From positions 22,825,936-22,889,935 of the forward strand of contig CAIIXF020000006.1 in NCBI GenBank assembly GCA_903813345.2: a stretch of DNA of 64,000 nt, in the 5' to 3' direction. Source of the DNA: Owenia fusiformis (lineage: Eukaryota > Annelida > Polychaeta > Sabellida > Oweniidae). The translations under genes and the position numbers were made by a program. How positions within the stretch are numbered: position 1 is the first letter of the stretch; each line of letters opens with the position of its first letter. Below the pieces are notes generated by a model. That model did not search any database and had not been told where the DNA came from. It was given only the letters and a program-made list of their open reading frames with translations. Shown here in pieces: positions 25,401 to 36,800 of this stretch.

Positions 25401-28400
25401 CGTGTATGGACACAAGATGGGACAATCTTATGGTTACCCGGTTGGCATGGCATTCAACATTATCAATGGTAAGACAATATTGAAACTTTTTGTTTTGTTT
25501 TCAATAATACTTTAATTTTGGTGCTGATCAATAGACAAAAAATGAATTTTTAAATACTTTTAAATATTGATAAATCCCGAAGAGCCAGCGTTTATTCAAT
25601 TTTTCAAAAGATAAACTCAGGATCATGAGTGAGCCTGATGAACTTATTATGTTTTAAACGTGACAGCAAGATGCATGCTTGTGAACGTTGTTATATGAAT
25701 TAAATATGTGGACAGAGTACTCAGATTTTATCCAAAATAACCCAGGATTTAACTAACATTTTCAAGTGGATAAATCCCAATTTGGAATGAAGGCAATGGT
25801 CTAAATGAATATGTATGGCCTAACTCAGAAAGAACATACAATGTAATCGTTGGACACAAGAATCATGCTTTGTTCGTTATATGATAACAAAATGAATGAT
25901 CGGATACTTATAAATTGTAATGTAATCAAATAACCTATCAGATTCATTTCCATTTTCAGCACTGAACATTACAATACCCATATAATCTAATCAAATAACA
26001 TATCAGATTCATTTCCATCTTCAGCCCTGAACATTTCAATACCCATATAATGTAATCAAATAACCAATCAGATTCATTTCCATTTTCAGCACTGACCATT
26101 ACAATACCCATATAATGTAATCAAATAACCAATCAGATTCATTTCCATTTTCAGCACTGAACATTACAATACCCATATAATATAATCAAATAACCTATCA
26201 GATTCATTTACAATACCCATGTAATGTAATCAAATAACCTATCAGATTCATTTCCATTTTCAGCACTGAACATTACAATACCCATATAATCTAATCAAAT
26301 AACATATCAGATTCATTTCCATTTTCAGCACTGAACATTACAATACCCATATAATATAATCAAATAACCTATCAGATTCATTTACAATACTCATATAATA
26401 TAATCAAATAACCTATCAGATTCATTTCCATTTTCAGCACTGACCATACAATACCCATATAATGTAATCAAATAACCTTTCAGATTCATTTACAATACTC
26501 ATATAATATAATCAAATAACCTATCAGATTCATTTCCATTTTCAGCACTGAACATTACAATACCCATATAATATAATCAAATAACCTATCAGATTCATTT
26601 CCATTTTCAGCACTGAACATTACAATACCCATATAATATAATCAAATAACCTATCAGATTCATTTCCATTTTCAGCACTGACCATACAATACCCATATAA
26701 TGTAATCAAATAACCTTTCAGATTCATTTCCATTTTCAGCACTGACCATTACAATACCTATATAATATAATCAAATAACCTATCAGATTCATTTCCATTT
26801 TCAGCACTGAACATTACAATACCCATATAATATAATCAAATAACCTATCAGATTCATTTCCATTTTCAGCACTGAACATTACAATACCCATATAATATAA
26901 TCAAATAACCTATCAGATTCATTTCCATTTTCAGCACTGAACATTACAATACCCATATAATATAATCAAATAACCTATCAGATTCATTTCCATTTTCAGC
27001 ACTGAACATTACAATACCCATATAATATAATCAAATAACCTATTAGATTCATTTCCATTTTCAGCACTGACCATTACAATACTCATATAATATTATCAGT
27101 TATTACACGTTTCAGCATGTGATACAGGAAATATTCCACGAAAGTAAAAATTGTATAACCACGAAAGCGCAGCTTGAGTGGTGATACTTTTTTACTGAGT
27201 GGAATATTTCCCGTATCACATACGCTGAAACGTGTGATGACGATTTTATCACATACTATGTAGAAATTTAGTGATTTGATTGGTAGCTTTCTTTGTCGTT
27301 CTAACTTCTAGTTCCTCAAATGACGAATTCATCATTTCTAAGAAATAGTAACATAGCCTATATGTGACGTCATTTTGAATTAGGAAAGAATAGAATGAAG
27401 TTGTATGACGTCATTTCATTACCATAGACAACGTGTGGTATGTGTGCTTGTATCATATGAAATTTATGTGATACGAGAAATACGTCATAGAAAGCAACCA
27501 ATCAAATCACTAGATTTCTACATAGTATGTGATAAAATCAAATAACCTTTCAGATTCATTTCCATTTTCAGCACTGAACATTACAATACCCATATAATAT
27601 AATCAAATAACCTATCAGATTCATTTTCATTTTCAGCACTGAACATTACAATACCCATATAATATAATCAAATAACCTATCAAATTCATTTCCATTTTCA
27701 GCACTGAACATTACAATACCCATATAATATAATCAAATAACCTATCAGATTCATTTCCATTTTCAGCACTGAACATTACAATACCCATATAATATAATCA
27801 AATAACCTTTCAGATTCATTTCCATTTTCAGCACTGACCATTACAATACCCATATAATAAAATCAAAAAACTATCAGATTCGTTTCCATTTTCAGCACTG
27901 ATCATTACAATACCCATATAATATAATCAAATAACCTATCAGATTCGTTTCCATTTTCAGCCCTGAACATTACAATACCCATATAATATAATCAAATAAC
28001 CAATCAGATTCATTTCCATTTTCAGCACTGAACATTACAATACCCATATAATATAATCAAATAACCTCTCAGATTCATTTTCATTTTCAGCACTGAACAT
28101 TACAATACCCATATAATATAATCAAATAACCTATCAGATTCATTTTCATTTTAAGCACTGAACATTACAATACCCATATAATATAATCAAATAACCTATC
28201 AGATTCATTTCCATTTTCAGCACTGAACATTACAATACCCATATAATATAATCAAATAACCTTTCAGATTCATTTCCATTTTCAGCACTGACCATTACAA
28301 TACCCATATAATATAATCAAATAACCTATCAGATTCGTTTCCATTTTCAGCCCTGAACATTACAATACCCATATAATATAATCAAATAACCAATCAGATT

Positions 28401-29494
28401 CGTTTCCATTTTCAGCACTGAACATTACAATACCCATATAATATAATCAAATAACCTATCAGATTCGTTTCCATTTTCAGCCCTGAACATTACAATACCC
28501 ATATAATATAATCAAATAACCTATCAGATTCGTTTCCATTTTCAGCCCTGAACATTACAATACCCAAGCCACCTCGATATCTCCAGTAAGTATGATTATC
28601 TATTGAGCTGGATATCTCAAATAATAAAAATCCACCCATTGGGTAGACTCCCTCCAAAGGTTTGGCAACTCCAATTCAATAGACCAATCCAGTATATCAT
28701 GCCATCTATTGGTTATGATGTCAATCTAACAATTTCAGTGCAGACATAGGATAAAAATATTGCTAATTTTCAAAAACTTGTTTCAATTTTGTTTTCAAAC
28801 ATTTCTGCCTGTAAAATATGACATCATAAATCTAGCTAATATGCCCTAGTTTCCTTGGTTCACAAAAAGGGGTCAGGATTTATAGGAAAGGTCTATTAAT
28901 TTGTCATCAATTCAAATGATACATGTACTTTTGGTGGGTGTTGTACAATCACTGTGTAAAACCATGTAATATAACCCATTGTGGTAAAAAATCACAGAAG
29001 TCATTGATGTATAACTGACTAACAGTTTACTTATATAGTCATATCCATTTTGTAGATGCGAGTGTAAAGTAAGAACTGAACCCACTCCAGGGCCAGGACG
29101 AATCGTCTACAATATCGACAACATCCTGTTCAATGACACCAACAATAACTGCTCCGACTGCAACATCATGCTCCGTCAGTGCCCAAAATTGTGCTCCCGC
29201 AATATAAGCAACCTTTTGGGACAGGATGGTCTTGGTACACTTGTTCTGGTGAACAATACAAACCAACCGTACAATGAGACCCTCGGTCAAGTGATGTGCA
29301 ATAATTACAATGCTGAGGTTCCAGCTCCTGGGTTACTCCTAGCCACTCATACCGTCCCTATTGGTTGTGCTGAAGAGTCAGATGCTTTGTTTATACAGAC
29401 ACAGCCTCAGTATCGTCTATGTTGTATTACTAACCCTACTGGTGGACCACCTTACTGGGATAGTGACTGTGGTGCCCCAACGTCAAATGAATAA
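16482..29494 (+). CDS. secreted DSL/EGF - IgGFc-binding-domain - mucin-like protein (complete, 9 exons)
   Basis: Exons: 16482-16572, 16937-17134, 17346-17477, 17941-18137, 18485-18582, 18830-19026, 23630-25468, 28546-28585, 29056-29494. They total 3231 nt, exactly 1077 codons with the TAA, and all phases agree. Residues 1-30 are a signal peptide starting MAMARDM (the frame is open further upstream, but this ATG precedes the hydrophobic core). Residues ~31-304 hold two similar DSL-like/EGF modules: the sequence GHYTCD appears in both, each is followed by a Cys-rich EGF ending GxFC or GPQC, and EGFs with CLNGATC and CLNGGTC follow. Residues ~305-720 are one IgGFc-binding (FcGBP N-terminal type) domain. 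Then come Thr/Ser/Pro-rich repeats (~730-890) and a Cys-rich C-terminus of 146 residues. No membrane segment follows, so it is probably secreted and perhaps adhesive or mucus-associated (inference). The binding partner is unknown. Confidence 0.85.
16937..19026 (+). CDS. DSL/EGF-encoding exons 2-6 of the IgGFc-like gene
   Basis: Module 1 covers exons 2-3: C-x5-CLYGHYTCD...VCLEGF, then CPDGGCINGYC...CCCSSGWVGPQC, then the EGF CYKQPCLNGATC...FYCSCPEGFEGDFC. A Pro/Thr linker encoded in exon 4 follows. Module 2 covers exons 4-6: CPPNYYGMNCEAYC...GHYTCDPLTGAKLCFEGW, CPSEGCNLGFC...CCC, then the EGF CDSAPCLNGGTC...YTCNCPPNFNGRNC. The second module is a full DSL-like domain (C-x8-C-x3-C...GHYTC...C-x2-GW); the first has lost the front part. 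The repeated order points to internal duplication of a DSL+EGF block. DSL domains are known from Notch ligands, but no transmembrane region is present here, so a Notch role is not claimed. Confidence 0.75.
18138..18183 (+). repeat. (GTTT)n microsatellite starting exactly on the exon 4 donor
   Basis: Exon 4 ends GCCAAG and the intron begins GTTTGTTTGTTT..., about eleven tetranucleotides with one GTAT variant. The donor GT is the first base pair of the repeat, so many equivalent GTTTGT sites lie in tandem. Confidence 0.9.
20757..21085. repeat. nested inverted repeat inside intron 6
   Basis: TAACAAAATGTCTAAACGTC (20793 on) and GTTCAGACATTTTGTTACAA (to ~21052) are inverted, with GCAGAATCCCCAC opposite GGGAATTCTGC nearer the centre and CACTGG as outer ends. 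Both strands therefore give look-alike short frames (VTKCLN...VGRIPT). These are an artefact of the palindrome, not genes. Confidence 0.75.
21535..21800 (+). repeat. GGCCC/AAAA-rich repeat patch
   Basis: A locally GC-rich stretch made of GGGCCC, GGCCTT and AAAATTT blocks, ending near CCGCCCCTGATG. It differs sharply in composition from the surrounding intron. It looks like an old transposon fragment of unknown family. Confidence 0.4.
22096..22650. mobile_element. MITE, CAGGGCGAGCCA family, ~550 bp
   Basis: After TA, CAGGGCGAGCCAAAAAGGTA matches the right end TTGGGTTACCTTTTTTGGCT inverted. The arms continue with CATGGATTTAGTGTCATATT opposite AATATGATGTCAAACCCATG. The right outermost bases are mutated. 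A fragment of the same family is at 3496. Confidence 0.7.
23630..25468 (+). CDS. exon 7: IgGFc-binding domain plus mucin-like repeats
   Basis: The first ~415 codons (PRTNQWYEFIIGFTSN...LQYTPKEQ) show the IgGFc-binding N-terminal fold pattern. It has alternating beta strands and the recurrent segments IRVYSELPIVVHGMN, GFLGIPVRDLGNYYIIPSY, IVVSSDPIAVFSG, DHLIEQIPPVTQWGTIFAI and KPCLVAQYSTGSS, each typical of one repeat of the domain. The following ~200 codons are Thr/Ser/Pro-rich. One very long exon for the whole domain contrasts with the small EGF exons and suggests a separate origin by exon shuffling or retro-insertion (inference). The acceptor is TTATTCCAG at 23629; the frame is open upstream, but phase fixes the exon start. 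Confidence 0.85.
24919..25170 (+). repeat. coding minisatellite: 24-bp unit, ~10 copies
   Basis: A 24-base unit (TCCATCCAAACAACTGCTGA, then CT) encodes the octapeptide SIQTTADx. The first seven copies are near perfect and later ones diverge (SKQTIAG, SNQTTDK, SVQTTIG, SMQTTAD, STETTDE). Dense Ser/Thr predicts O-glycosylation and an extended stalk. Copy number is likely to vary between alleles. Confidence 0.9.
25940..28545 (+). repeat. ~65-bp minisatellite whose unit contains a 3' splice site and the start of exon 8
   Basis: About 32 full units plus a few shortened ones. Each unit holds TTTCCATTTTCAG, then CACTGAACATTACAATACCC, then ATATAATATAATCAAATAAC. The last unit is the real exon 8 junction (TTCAG at 28541-28545), where the sequence after ATACCC changes to AAGCCACCTCG. 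Intact decoys would read eight codons (ALNITIPI) and hit TAA. One copy (near 28155) has AAG in place of CAG, and a few lack the tract altogether. An insertion interrupts the array at 27097-27535. Confidence 0.95.
27097..27535. mobile_element. palindromic insertion inside the splice-site minisatellite
   Basis: Two nested inverted pairs: CACGTTTCAGCATGTGATAC with GTATCACATACGCTGAAACG, and TTTATCACATACTATGTAGA with TCTACATAGTATGTGATAAA, the latter continuing through GATTTGATTGGT / ACCAATCAAATC. Array units resume directly on both sides. It has no coding capacity and is a MITE-like element that landed after the array formed. Confidence 0.75.
28546..29494 (+). CDS. exons 8-9: C-terminal Cys-rich region of the IgGFc-like protein
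   Basis: Exon 8 (28546-28585, 40 nt) encodes ALNITIPKPPRYL and joins exon 9 (29056-29494) through a split Gln codon. Exon 9 encodes about ten cysteines (CECK, NCSDC, QCPKLC, MCNN, GCAEE, LCCI, DCG) and ends at TAA 29492-29494. I recognise no named domain; it resembles a disulfide-rich secreted terminus. Skipping to a decoy acceptor upstream would remove this whole region. Confidence 0.75.
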
Positions 29495-29579
29495 TCCTGC
29501 GACACTCTACCAGTAGACTTTTAATTAAAAAACTTGAATGGTTTACAAGTTTCCAAATGGATTATACCTGAATTTAGAC

Positions 29580-30076
29580 TTAAAGAGGCTCTATACCATA
29601 GGATAGCACAATCAAGACCACTCTGGAATTTCTTTTGCATATTGAGTTGCACCACATATTCACCCATCTACTTACCATAGAAAAAGTCCCAAATCCCCCT
29701 CTTTCAGTGTTAATTTTGCGATTGTGCTGGCCAATTTAATTATTTTCACGGAAATTAATTCAATATGAAGTTTGAATATCCCGGGAAAGTCCTCCTGTTA
29801 TCTGATTGGTCGTTGAATTTGTTTATCATGAAACTGATTGGGTACCTGAATCAAGGGGCTTGTGTGACTCAATGGGGATCCCCCTCGCTAGCCGAGGAAT
29901 CGATTGTGTTTAATTCTGGAGTTTGGTTGTTTTGTTGATTATTTCAATATTTCAGCAATAATATACCAAAAAGTTATTCTCAAGATATATCCATGGTATG
30001 TGAGATATTATGAGCAATAACAATAGGACATCATTGATTGTCTGGGGGAGAAACCTATGGTTTAGTGCATCTTTAA
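29580..30076. mobile_element. MITE-like element, ~497 bp, just after the IgGFc-like gene
   Basis: The imperfect terminal repeats TTAAAGAGGCTCTATACCAT and ATGGTTTAGTGCATCTTTAA face each other. It begins ~85 bp after the stop codon and could form part of the 3' UTR. The opposed short frames around 29950-30250 are not supported as genes. Confidence 0.55.
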
Positions 30077-30077
30077 A

Positions 30078-30371
30078 CCCTGTATACACTGTGAATTGCA
30101 GTTCAACTATTTCTATCAGTTCAATTGATTCAATGTTTGCATCATTTCGAGCAGAGCATTCCAACAGTTTCAAACAATGCACCTTCAAGACTGATTCAAA
30201 GAGTTTTTGCTGCTTGCGCCTGTTAAGCCGCTTCAAGTATTTCAACACATGACCAATTTAACATTTAAACCATGGGCTTTCAATCTATTGAATGCTCATG
30301 TGTAAACCCTTTCAATCAGTTTGACCGCTTCGCCCCAATTCAAACATTTCTCCTGCCAGTGTATACAGGGC
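30078..30371. mobile_element. short inverted-repeat element, ~294 bp
   Basis: CCCTGTATACACTG at the left end and CAGTGTATACAGGG at the right end are perfect inverted 14-mers. The interior has further weak dyads (CAATTGATTCAATG / CAATCTATTGAATG). It abuts the preceding element. Confidence 0.6.
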
Positions 30372-30853
30372 TATAAACAATGAACAAACTTAACATTAAA
30401 AATTGTTTTTTTCATAAATATATTTAACATTATTTATCCCTTCCACGTGTTAGCTAATACTATAATAGCATTTTATTCATAATTATGCTTTCATTGGTGC
30501 AGCAAAAATACTTTCATCGTGTTTATCATTTTGCCAATAATCCAGCTCCAAGCAGAGTATAACTATAATACAAGAGGCAGTGTACACGCCCAGTTTTATC
30601 ATAATTCAATTTTGCTCAGAAGTGTTTAAATCCTGATAACTCAGCTCCAGAAATTCAAAACATGAATAGAGAACATGAATGAAATATATTTTACATGTAC
30701 ATTGTACATATTAACATATTATGATGTAAAATAATACAGGGACAAATTTGAGTTAATAGTTGGCAAGGCAACTAGATTCACCTTGCAGAGTTTCAGAACA
30801 TTAATGCATTTGACTGAGATGATTAAATCTGTTAAAAAATAGAAAATTGTCTG

Positions 30854-33800
30854 CTATTTCGGTCCATCTCCACCACTGCCTGGAGGTTGAGACATGAGTA
30901 GTTGCAATGATTTCCTAGTACTCTCCAAGAATAGATCCATGCTGGCATACTGTCTCTGGCGTAAACTGGAATCCGCCTGAAAATACATCAAATACACGTT
31001 TTGTACTCAAACGTGGATTTAGTTTCACCAATGTTTATGTCTCCATTATAAACAAAATCAGAAGTTCAATGTGAGACGAGAAGAATTTTGGAAAAAGACT
31101 TAAAATTATAATGCTCCATTGCAAGCCAGTAGTCAGCTTTTGCTAATAGGGGGTTCACTGTTCAAAAAATTCCAGGCAGTTTCACAATTGACAACAGCCC
31201 AAAATCACTTGAAAAGTGCTCAAAATTGTAAAAACTGCATGATTTTGAAAGAATTTTTGGCCACCCAACACCCCCCATGGTTAAGGGTCTGACTGTAAGG
31301 ATCAACCTGTGGTCTTAGGTTTGTAAGGAAATAATCTTGTCAGTTAGCTAGGGGTATTAGTTACAGGCAACAGGCAAATTTCTCTGTTTTTACCAAAATC
31401 ACATATTGTTTGAGGAACTTAACAGCCGTTTCAATGTTAAAATAATAATTTCCAATAATTTTGCCTGTTGTTTTCATTTCTTTTCCCTGTTGTTTTCATT
31501 TCTTTTGTTTGCCTGTTGTTTTCATTTGCTTTGCCTGTTGTTTTCATTTGTTTTGCCTGTTACCTGTTAACCCCTGTAACAGTCAACATCTACTTTTTTT
31601 TAATTAAATGGAGCAAACTGAAGAATATAAAGATGAGGCTTTGCAGAGACACCTGTTATGTCATTGATGACTAATAACAACAATTAATAACAATTAGAGA
31701 CATCATTGTATTACAATCAATCAATTGAACTTTCCACTAACTGACCAAGTGTCAGAACAAGCTGTTACAAAGCTGTGAACTTCACCTTTTAATTATGGAA
31801 TCAACTCATTGAATTCAAAAAGTGAAAAAATTCAAAAAGTCAAAATTAGCAAGGAATAATCTGATAATATATATATAATATATATACAGATATGATATTT
31901 ATATATGGTCTTAATTGTATAGGAATACAATGATGTTATGTCTGTCATTGAATGTAAAAAGGTGGGAGAAATATTGATAACGTTTAATAGGGAATAGGTT
32001 AAATTACTTCACTTTTGTCAAACCCTCGTTGACCTTTGATGTGAATTTATAAATCAGGTCCTGCAAGTTCTAAGACAATTATTCTGTCAGTCAGTATAAC
32101 ACAATTTCTATATTGTTTCCCCTATTTTGATGGAATAGGCCTTGGATTGATTTCTATGAAAATTTGAAGCTTATTGTCAACTTATTTTTGTTTGTGAAAA
32201 TTATTTGTAAGGGAGGACAGATTTCTTTTGCAAGGGAAAGTGGGTGTCTATGATGAGGTTAAATTATTAGTACATTCTAAATGAAAATATTAATTAAGCC
32301 ATGAGTAGATCTACATGGGTCAGCTGTCCAAGATTCCCCTCGGGCTAAATTGTACAAATAATGTGCCTATTAATTCAACCCTTCATGAAACTTAATAATT
32401 TAAAACATTCACATTTTTTAATTCAAATAAGCAAGAAAGCAAATAGGGAAGTTTAGTGTTACACAATAATACACATACCAGCTATAAAGGAATTCATACT
32501 TTGGACTTTGTATTTGTCTTCAGATTTTAAGGAAGTTTTTATCATAGCATCATATTTCAAGGACCAAGTGGAGATATCAAAACATATGAATAAAATTCGA
32601 GGGACTGAATAATAAAGTGATACCCTGCCCTAATCAACAAGTAAGTGTTGTTTTATTTTATCTATTGCCGAGTGCATTTAAAAAACAAACAAAAAATCTA
32701 GACACAAATTTTTGCTGGCAATAACAAGAGTAGTTTATGTTATTAAAAGTTCAATTCCAACTGAACAATATGGGAAAGCTATTTACAAATACTTATGTAT
32801 TTTCGTCAGCTGCATTAGAGATAATCAATTCTAAATTTTCCTATTGTGGTTCACCAAGCAAAAATATCACTTAGTGTAAAAAGTAACATATATCTTGATA
32901 ATGCATTTTGAATGTGATAAATATGAAATAAATATGAAACTAGAAAAACAGCAACTCCACGGAGTAGCAAATCCCACCGAACAAAACATATTATGCTTAT
33001 TATAGCTAGTGTAAATGTTGAAATGTTTGTGCACTTTGTGATAAAAGCATGAAATTTGGCACAAAGTTAGTTTATACCATTGTGAACTAGGCATCATCAT
33101 ATAAAATTTGAACCAAATCTGTTCACTGGTATATGAGTTATCAAAGATTACGTTTTTTACGAAAATTGGCCGCCATCTTGAAAATTATTTCTTGAACAGA
33201 GCTACTGTGTCCCTAGGCATAATCATATAAAATTTCAGCAAATCTGTTCACTGGTATTTGAGTTATCAAAGATTACGTTTTTTACGAAAAATTGCCGCCA
33301 TTTTGAAATTAAGCAGCCATCTTGAAAAAATTTTGACGAACATAGCTACTGTGTCCCTAGGCATCATCAATATTCCAATAAATGTTCATTAAATATCAAA
33401 TTGTCCCGCAATCCGCAAAGCAATGCAACAATAATTTTTAAAGAAACATTTTTGCATATTCTGCTTTTTGCCATTTTATTAGGTATTTTTATGAGTTAAC
33501 ATAATGAACAGAGATTAGAGTCTGTCAGATAGTAGGGGCAATGTTGGTGCACCTCGTACTTCTAATCCTGGATTATCATGGGATTATCTATACACTAACT
33601 GTCAAAGTCAGACCCACATATTAAAGGTGTCAATTTGATGATTTTATGACAATGACTAAACACAACATAAAAGCACACTCACTTGCTTGAGTGGAAACTC
33701 AAGGAAGCAAAGATGACATTATTTTTGGCTATGACTTAAAGTGGCAGCAAAGAACAATGAGTGCAAGTGTTGCGACAAGAGCTCTTGGGACTTTAAATCA

Positions 33801-36800
33801 ATACAAGTTAGTTACTTTACATTAATAGTTACTTCAGTTACTTCAGTTACTTCATTAACAGTTACTTCACAAGTTAGTGTAAAATTTGAACAAAAGTGTA
33901 TCTTTTGGCCGAGAGGGCTTAGGCGCCAGCATGTTCAGGCTAGGCGATTGGGCGCCGTAACCACGAGGTTGCGAGTTCGATACGCGGTGTGCTCCGTGCG
34001 TTTATTCATTCACTTTCTCACCTGTTTTTGTTCATTTATATATGTTTTCATATCATCTCTGGCTGCATTGATAGCTGTCTGTGTTGCCTCGCTAGCTTTA
34101 CTTCTTTCTGCTTCTATAGCTTCACTAAGACATGTCTGTAACAGATTGGAATATGTCTGTACGAGAATACTATGTCATGGGTCATGTTTGAAAATGTAAA
34201 AAATACTGCTTATCCAAAAAGTGTTTATGTAAGGCTTTTTGAACTTTCCAAGGGACAGATAAGAGGGGTCTGGTAATTCAGAATGGATTACCCCCAATAA
34301 CCTATGTAGCTTACCTTACTACTAACATTCTGTTCTGCTACTGCTGTAGCGATGGCCTCCTTCCCTCTCTCACGCTCTTCATCTAACAAATCTAACAGCT
34401 TTTTCTAAAAGAATAAAAGTTGCATTTATTATATTTAAGGCTCATTAATGAAAATGTAAGTCTATTTCAAAATGTGTTGTTTTCTTAATTTGAATCAAAA
34501 ACTTATTGTAGCCTATATGAATTGTAAGTGAAAATTCTGGCTGGTATCTCATAAAATTAAATTGTATAAGACAAATATCATTATTATCCAAAAGCATCAT
34601 TGTGCTAAATATGAGAAACATCTTATTCACAAAAACATTACTGGATCATGATTAAATCCTTCAATGGTATAAACTATATAACTAAAATAAGGCACCTCTT
34701 TCAATGGTTTCAGTATAATTCCTGACAATAGGCAAAATTAAAGTAAACTGTGATCTCAACATGGAAATATATTTCTTGAAATAATAGCTGCTAAGGAAAC
34801 CTCTGTATTTATTCAACCAATAATGATAACATACCTTTTCATCATCTATAAATGCCTGAGACTTGACCTGTTCTTCTTTGACTGCTTCACGTATTGCATC
34901 CTTGCTTTTCTGTCTCTCTTCCTGCAAGCAAGGACATGTATACATGTACAGTAAAGCAGTACTTACAGAATGTACAGTATAGTATACATGTACAGGAGAA
35001 CAGTATGTACAGTGAATTACATACGTACAATAAAACAACACACAGTATGTACAATAAAGTATACATGTACATGTATAGTAATAAAAAAGTATGTGCCGTA
35101 AAGTTATACACATGCAGTAATACAGCTCAGATGTACTGTAAAGTACACAAGCAGTAATACAGCTCAGATGTACTGTAAAGTATACATGTACAGTAAACCT
35201 TTGTATCACCCCAGCCCCTCTTGGACATTTTTTCAGTTTCATTGCACTGGTTTAAAATATTATTTGAGGAAGTATCCACTAAACACATTATGTTCTTGAT
35301 GCATTTTATCTTGATACCCTGTTATACAAAGCAGTGGGTAAAACATGGTTCATCCAAATTACGATCTTCTTTGATTCACTCGGCTCCACTCGCCCGATAA
35401 AGTATGTAGAGATGATTTATGAGGGTAGGAATTTAAAAAATGCAATAAAAAATTGCAATAAGAAAATAATATACCGGTATGAACATTGAGAAAGATAAGT
35501 AATTTAGGTATATGTATATTATATCACCTCACTTACCTCTAAGGCTTTTTCTAATATCTCTCTCTGTTTTTCCTGTTCATTTTTTATACATTTTTCCACA
35601 TATTCCTGAAAAGGATATTTTATATTGTCATTTCTACAAATTGTTAAACTTGAGTTTATTGTATTGTCAAACTAGACAACAGCAACGCCAAAGCGTAGCA
35701 AATCCCATCGAATAGCCATGGCTGGGATTTTTACAAAGTATATAGCATAAATGACAGCCATTTTTCAAAATGGCCATCTTCTACCAAAAGTGTCATTAGA
35801 CAGTGTGCTATGCTTATAGTATTCACATACCAAATATGAACAAAATCGCTCCACTACTTTTTGAGTAACTGCAAAAATCGAGTAAAGGCCATTTTTCAAG
35901 ATGGCTGCCATGTGCTTCTTTAATATCTATACATTTCTAGCTTTATTAATGTCCTATATAATTTTTTTACATTTAAAACATATTGCTATTACAGTTTTAC
36001 ATATTGCACCTAAATTACTGTAAAATCAGCACTAAAATGGCCGCCAATTTTAAATGAGCGGCCATTTTGAAAATCAGCTTTCGAGCAGAACTTCTACCCC
36101 CATAGGGTATATGTGTACAAAATATTAACAAAATCAGGCCAAAGGTATTTGACTCATTACCCGGACGGATGGACGGAGGCGTTCCCTATATCCCTCCGAA
36201 CTTTGTTCGATGGAATAACTAATTAAACAAATGTTCAGGACATATTTGGTTGCTCAACTCATTAGTGTTAACTATAGGCTACTCTTGAACGTTTTTACAT
36301 TCTTAAACAAGCATTAAAAATAACCCTTCGATAATCTTAACTAATTATCATATACGTGACCAATTTTCAAATGTATTATCTACTCATTGCACAAAATGAA
36401 TTTCAGCAAATAATATTCATTTCTTTGAGGAAATGTAACATAAAAAATGTTATATAAACTGGGCTTATTGTATGATAATTGATTTAAATTAAATTTGTAT
36501 AATACAAATTCTATTTCTAGCTTTTTTACCTTACTAGTCTTCTTTTGCTTTTCTATAGCAGTTTTAATGGCTTCTTGCATGTTTGATTTCTCTTCTTCCA
36601 GAATTTTCTGAAATTCGTCACTCTGTTTTGCCTTTTCCTTGTCATATTTTTCTAGTTCACTTTTTAAAAGTTCTTTGAAATGTTCTTCGTTCAATTGCTG
36701 TTGTTCTAATACTGCAGTTTTACAAAGTTCCTGAAAAAAATTAGATTCATGTTGAAGGATTCTAGTCAGATTCTATGTTTTTCAGTAATTTAATGTGTTT

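Noticed and set aside
25940-28545. CRISPR-like regularly spaced direct repeats
   Set aside because: The 65-bp units are contiguous with no unique spacers, and the genome is eukaryotic; it is a minisatellite.
33903-33995. functional tRNA-Leu/Ser gene
   Set aside because: A and B boxes are present, but the acceptor stem does not pair and no proper anticodon loop forms, so it is better explained as a SINE head.
34682-35242. 186-codon minus-strand frame
   Set aside because: Only its part at 34835-34921 is the CCDC91 exon; the rest is the TACAGTAAAG repeat read through (HVYFTVHL-type low complexity).
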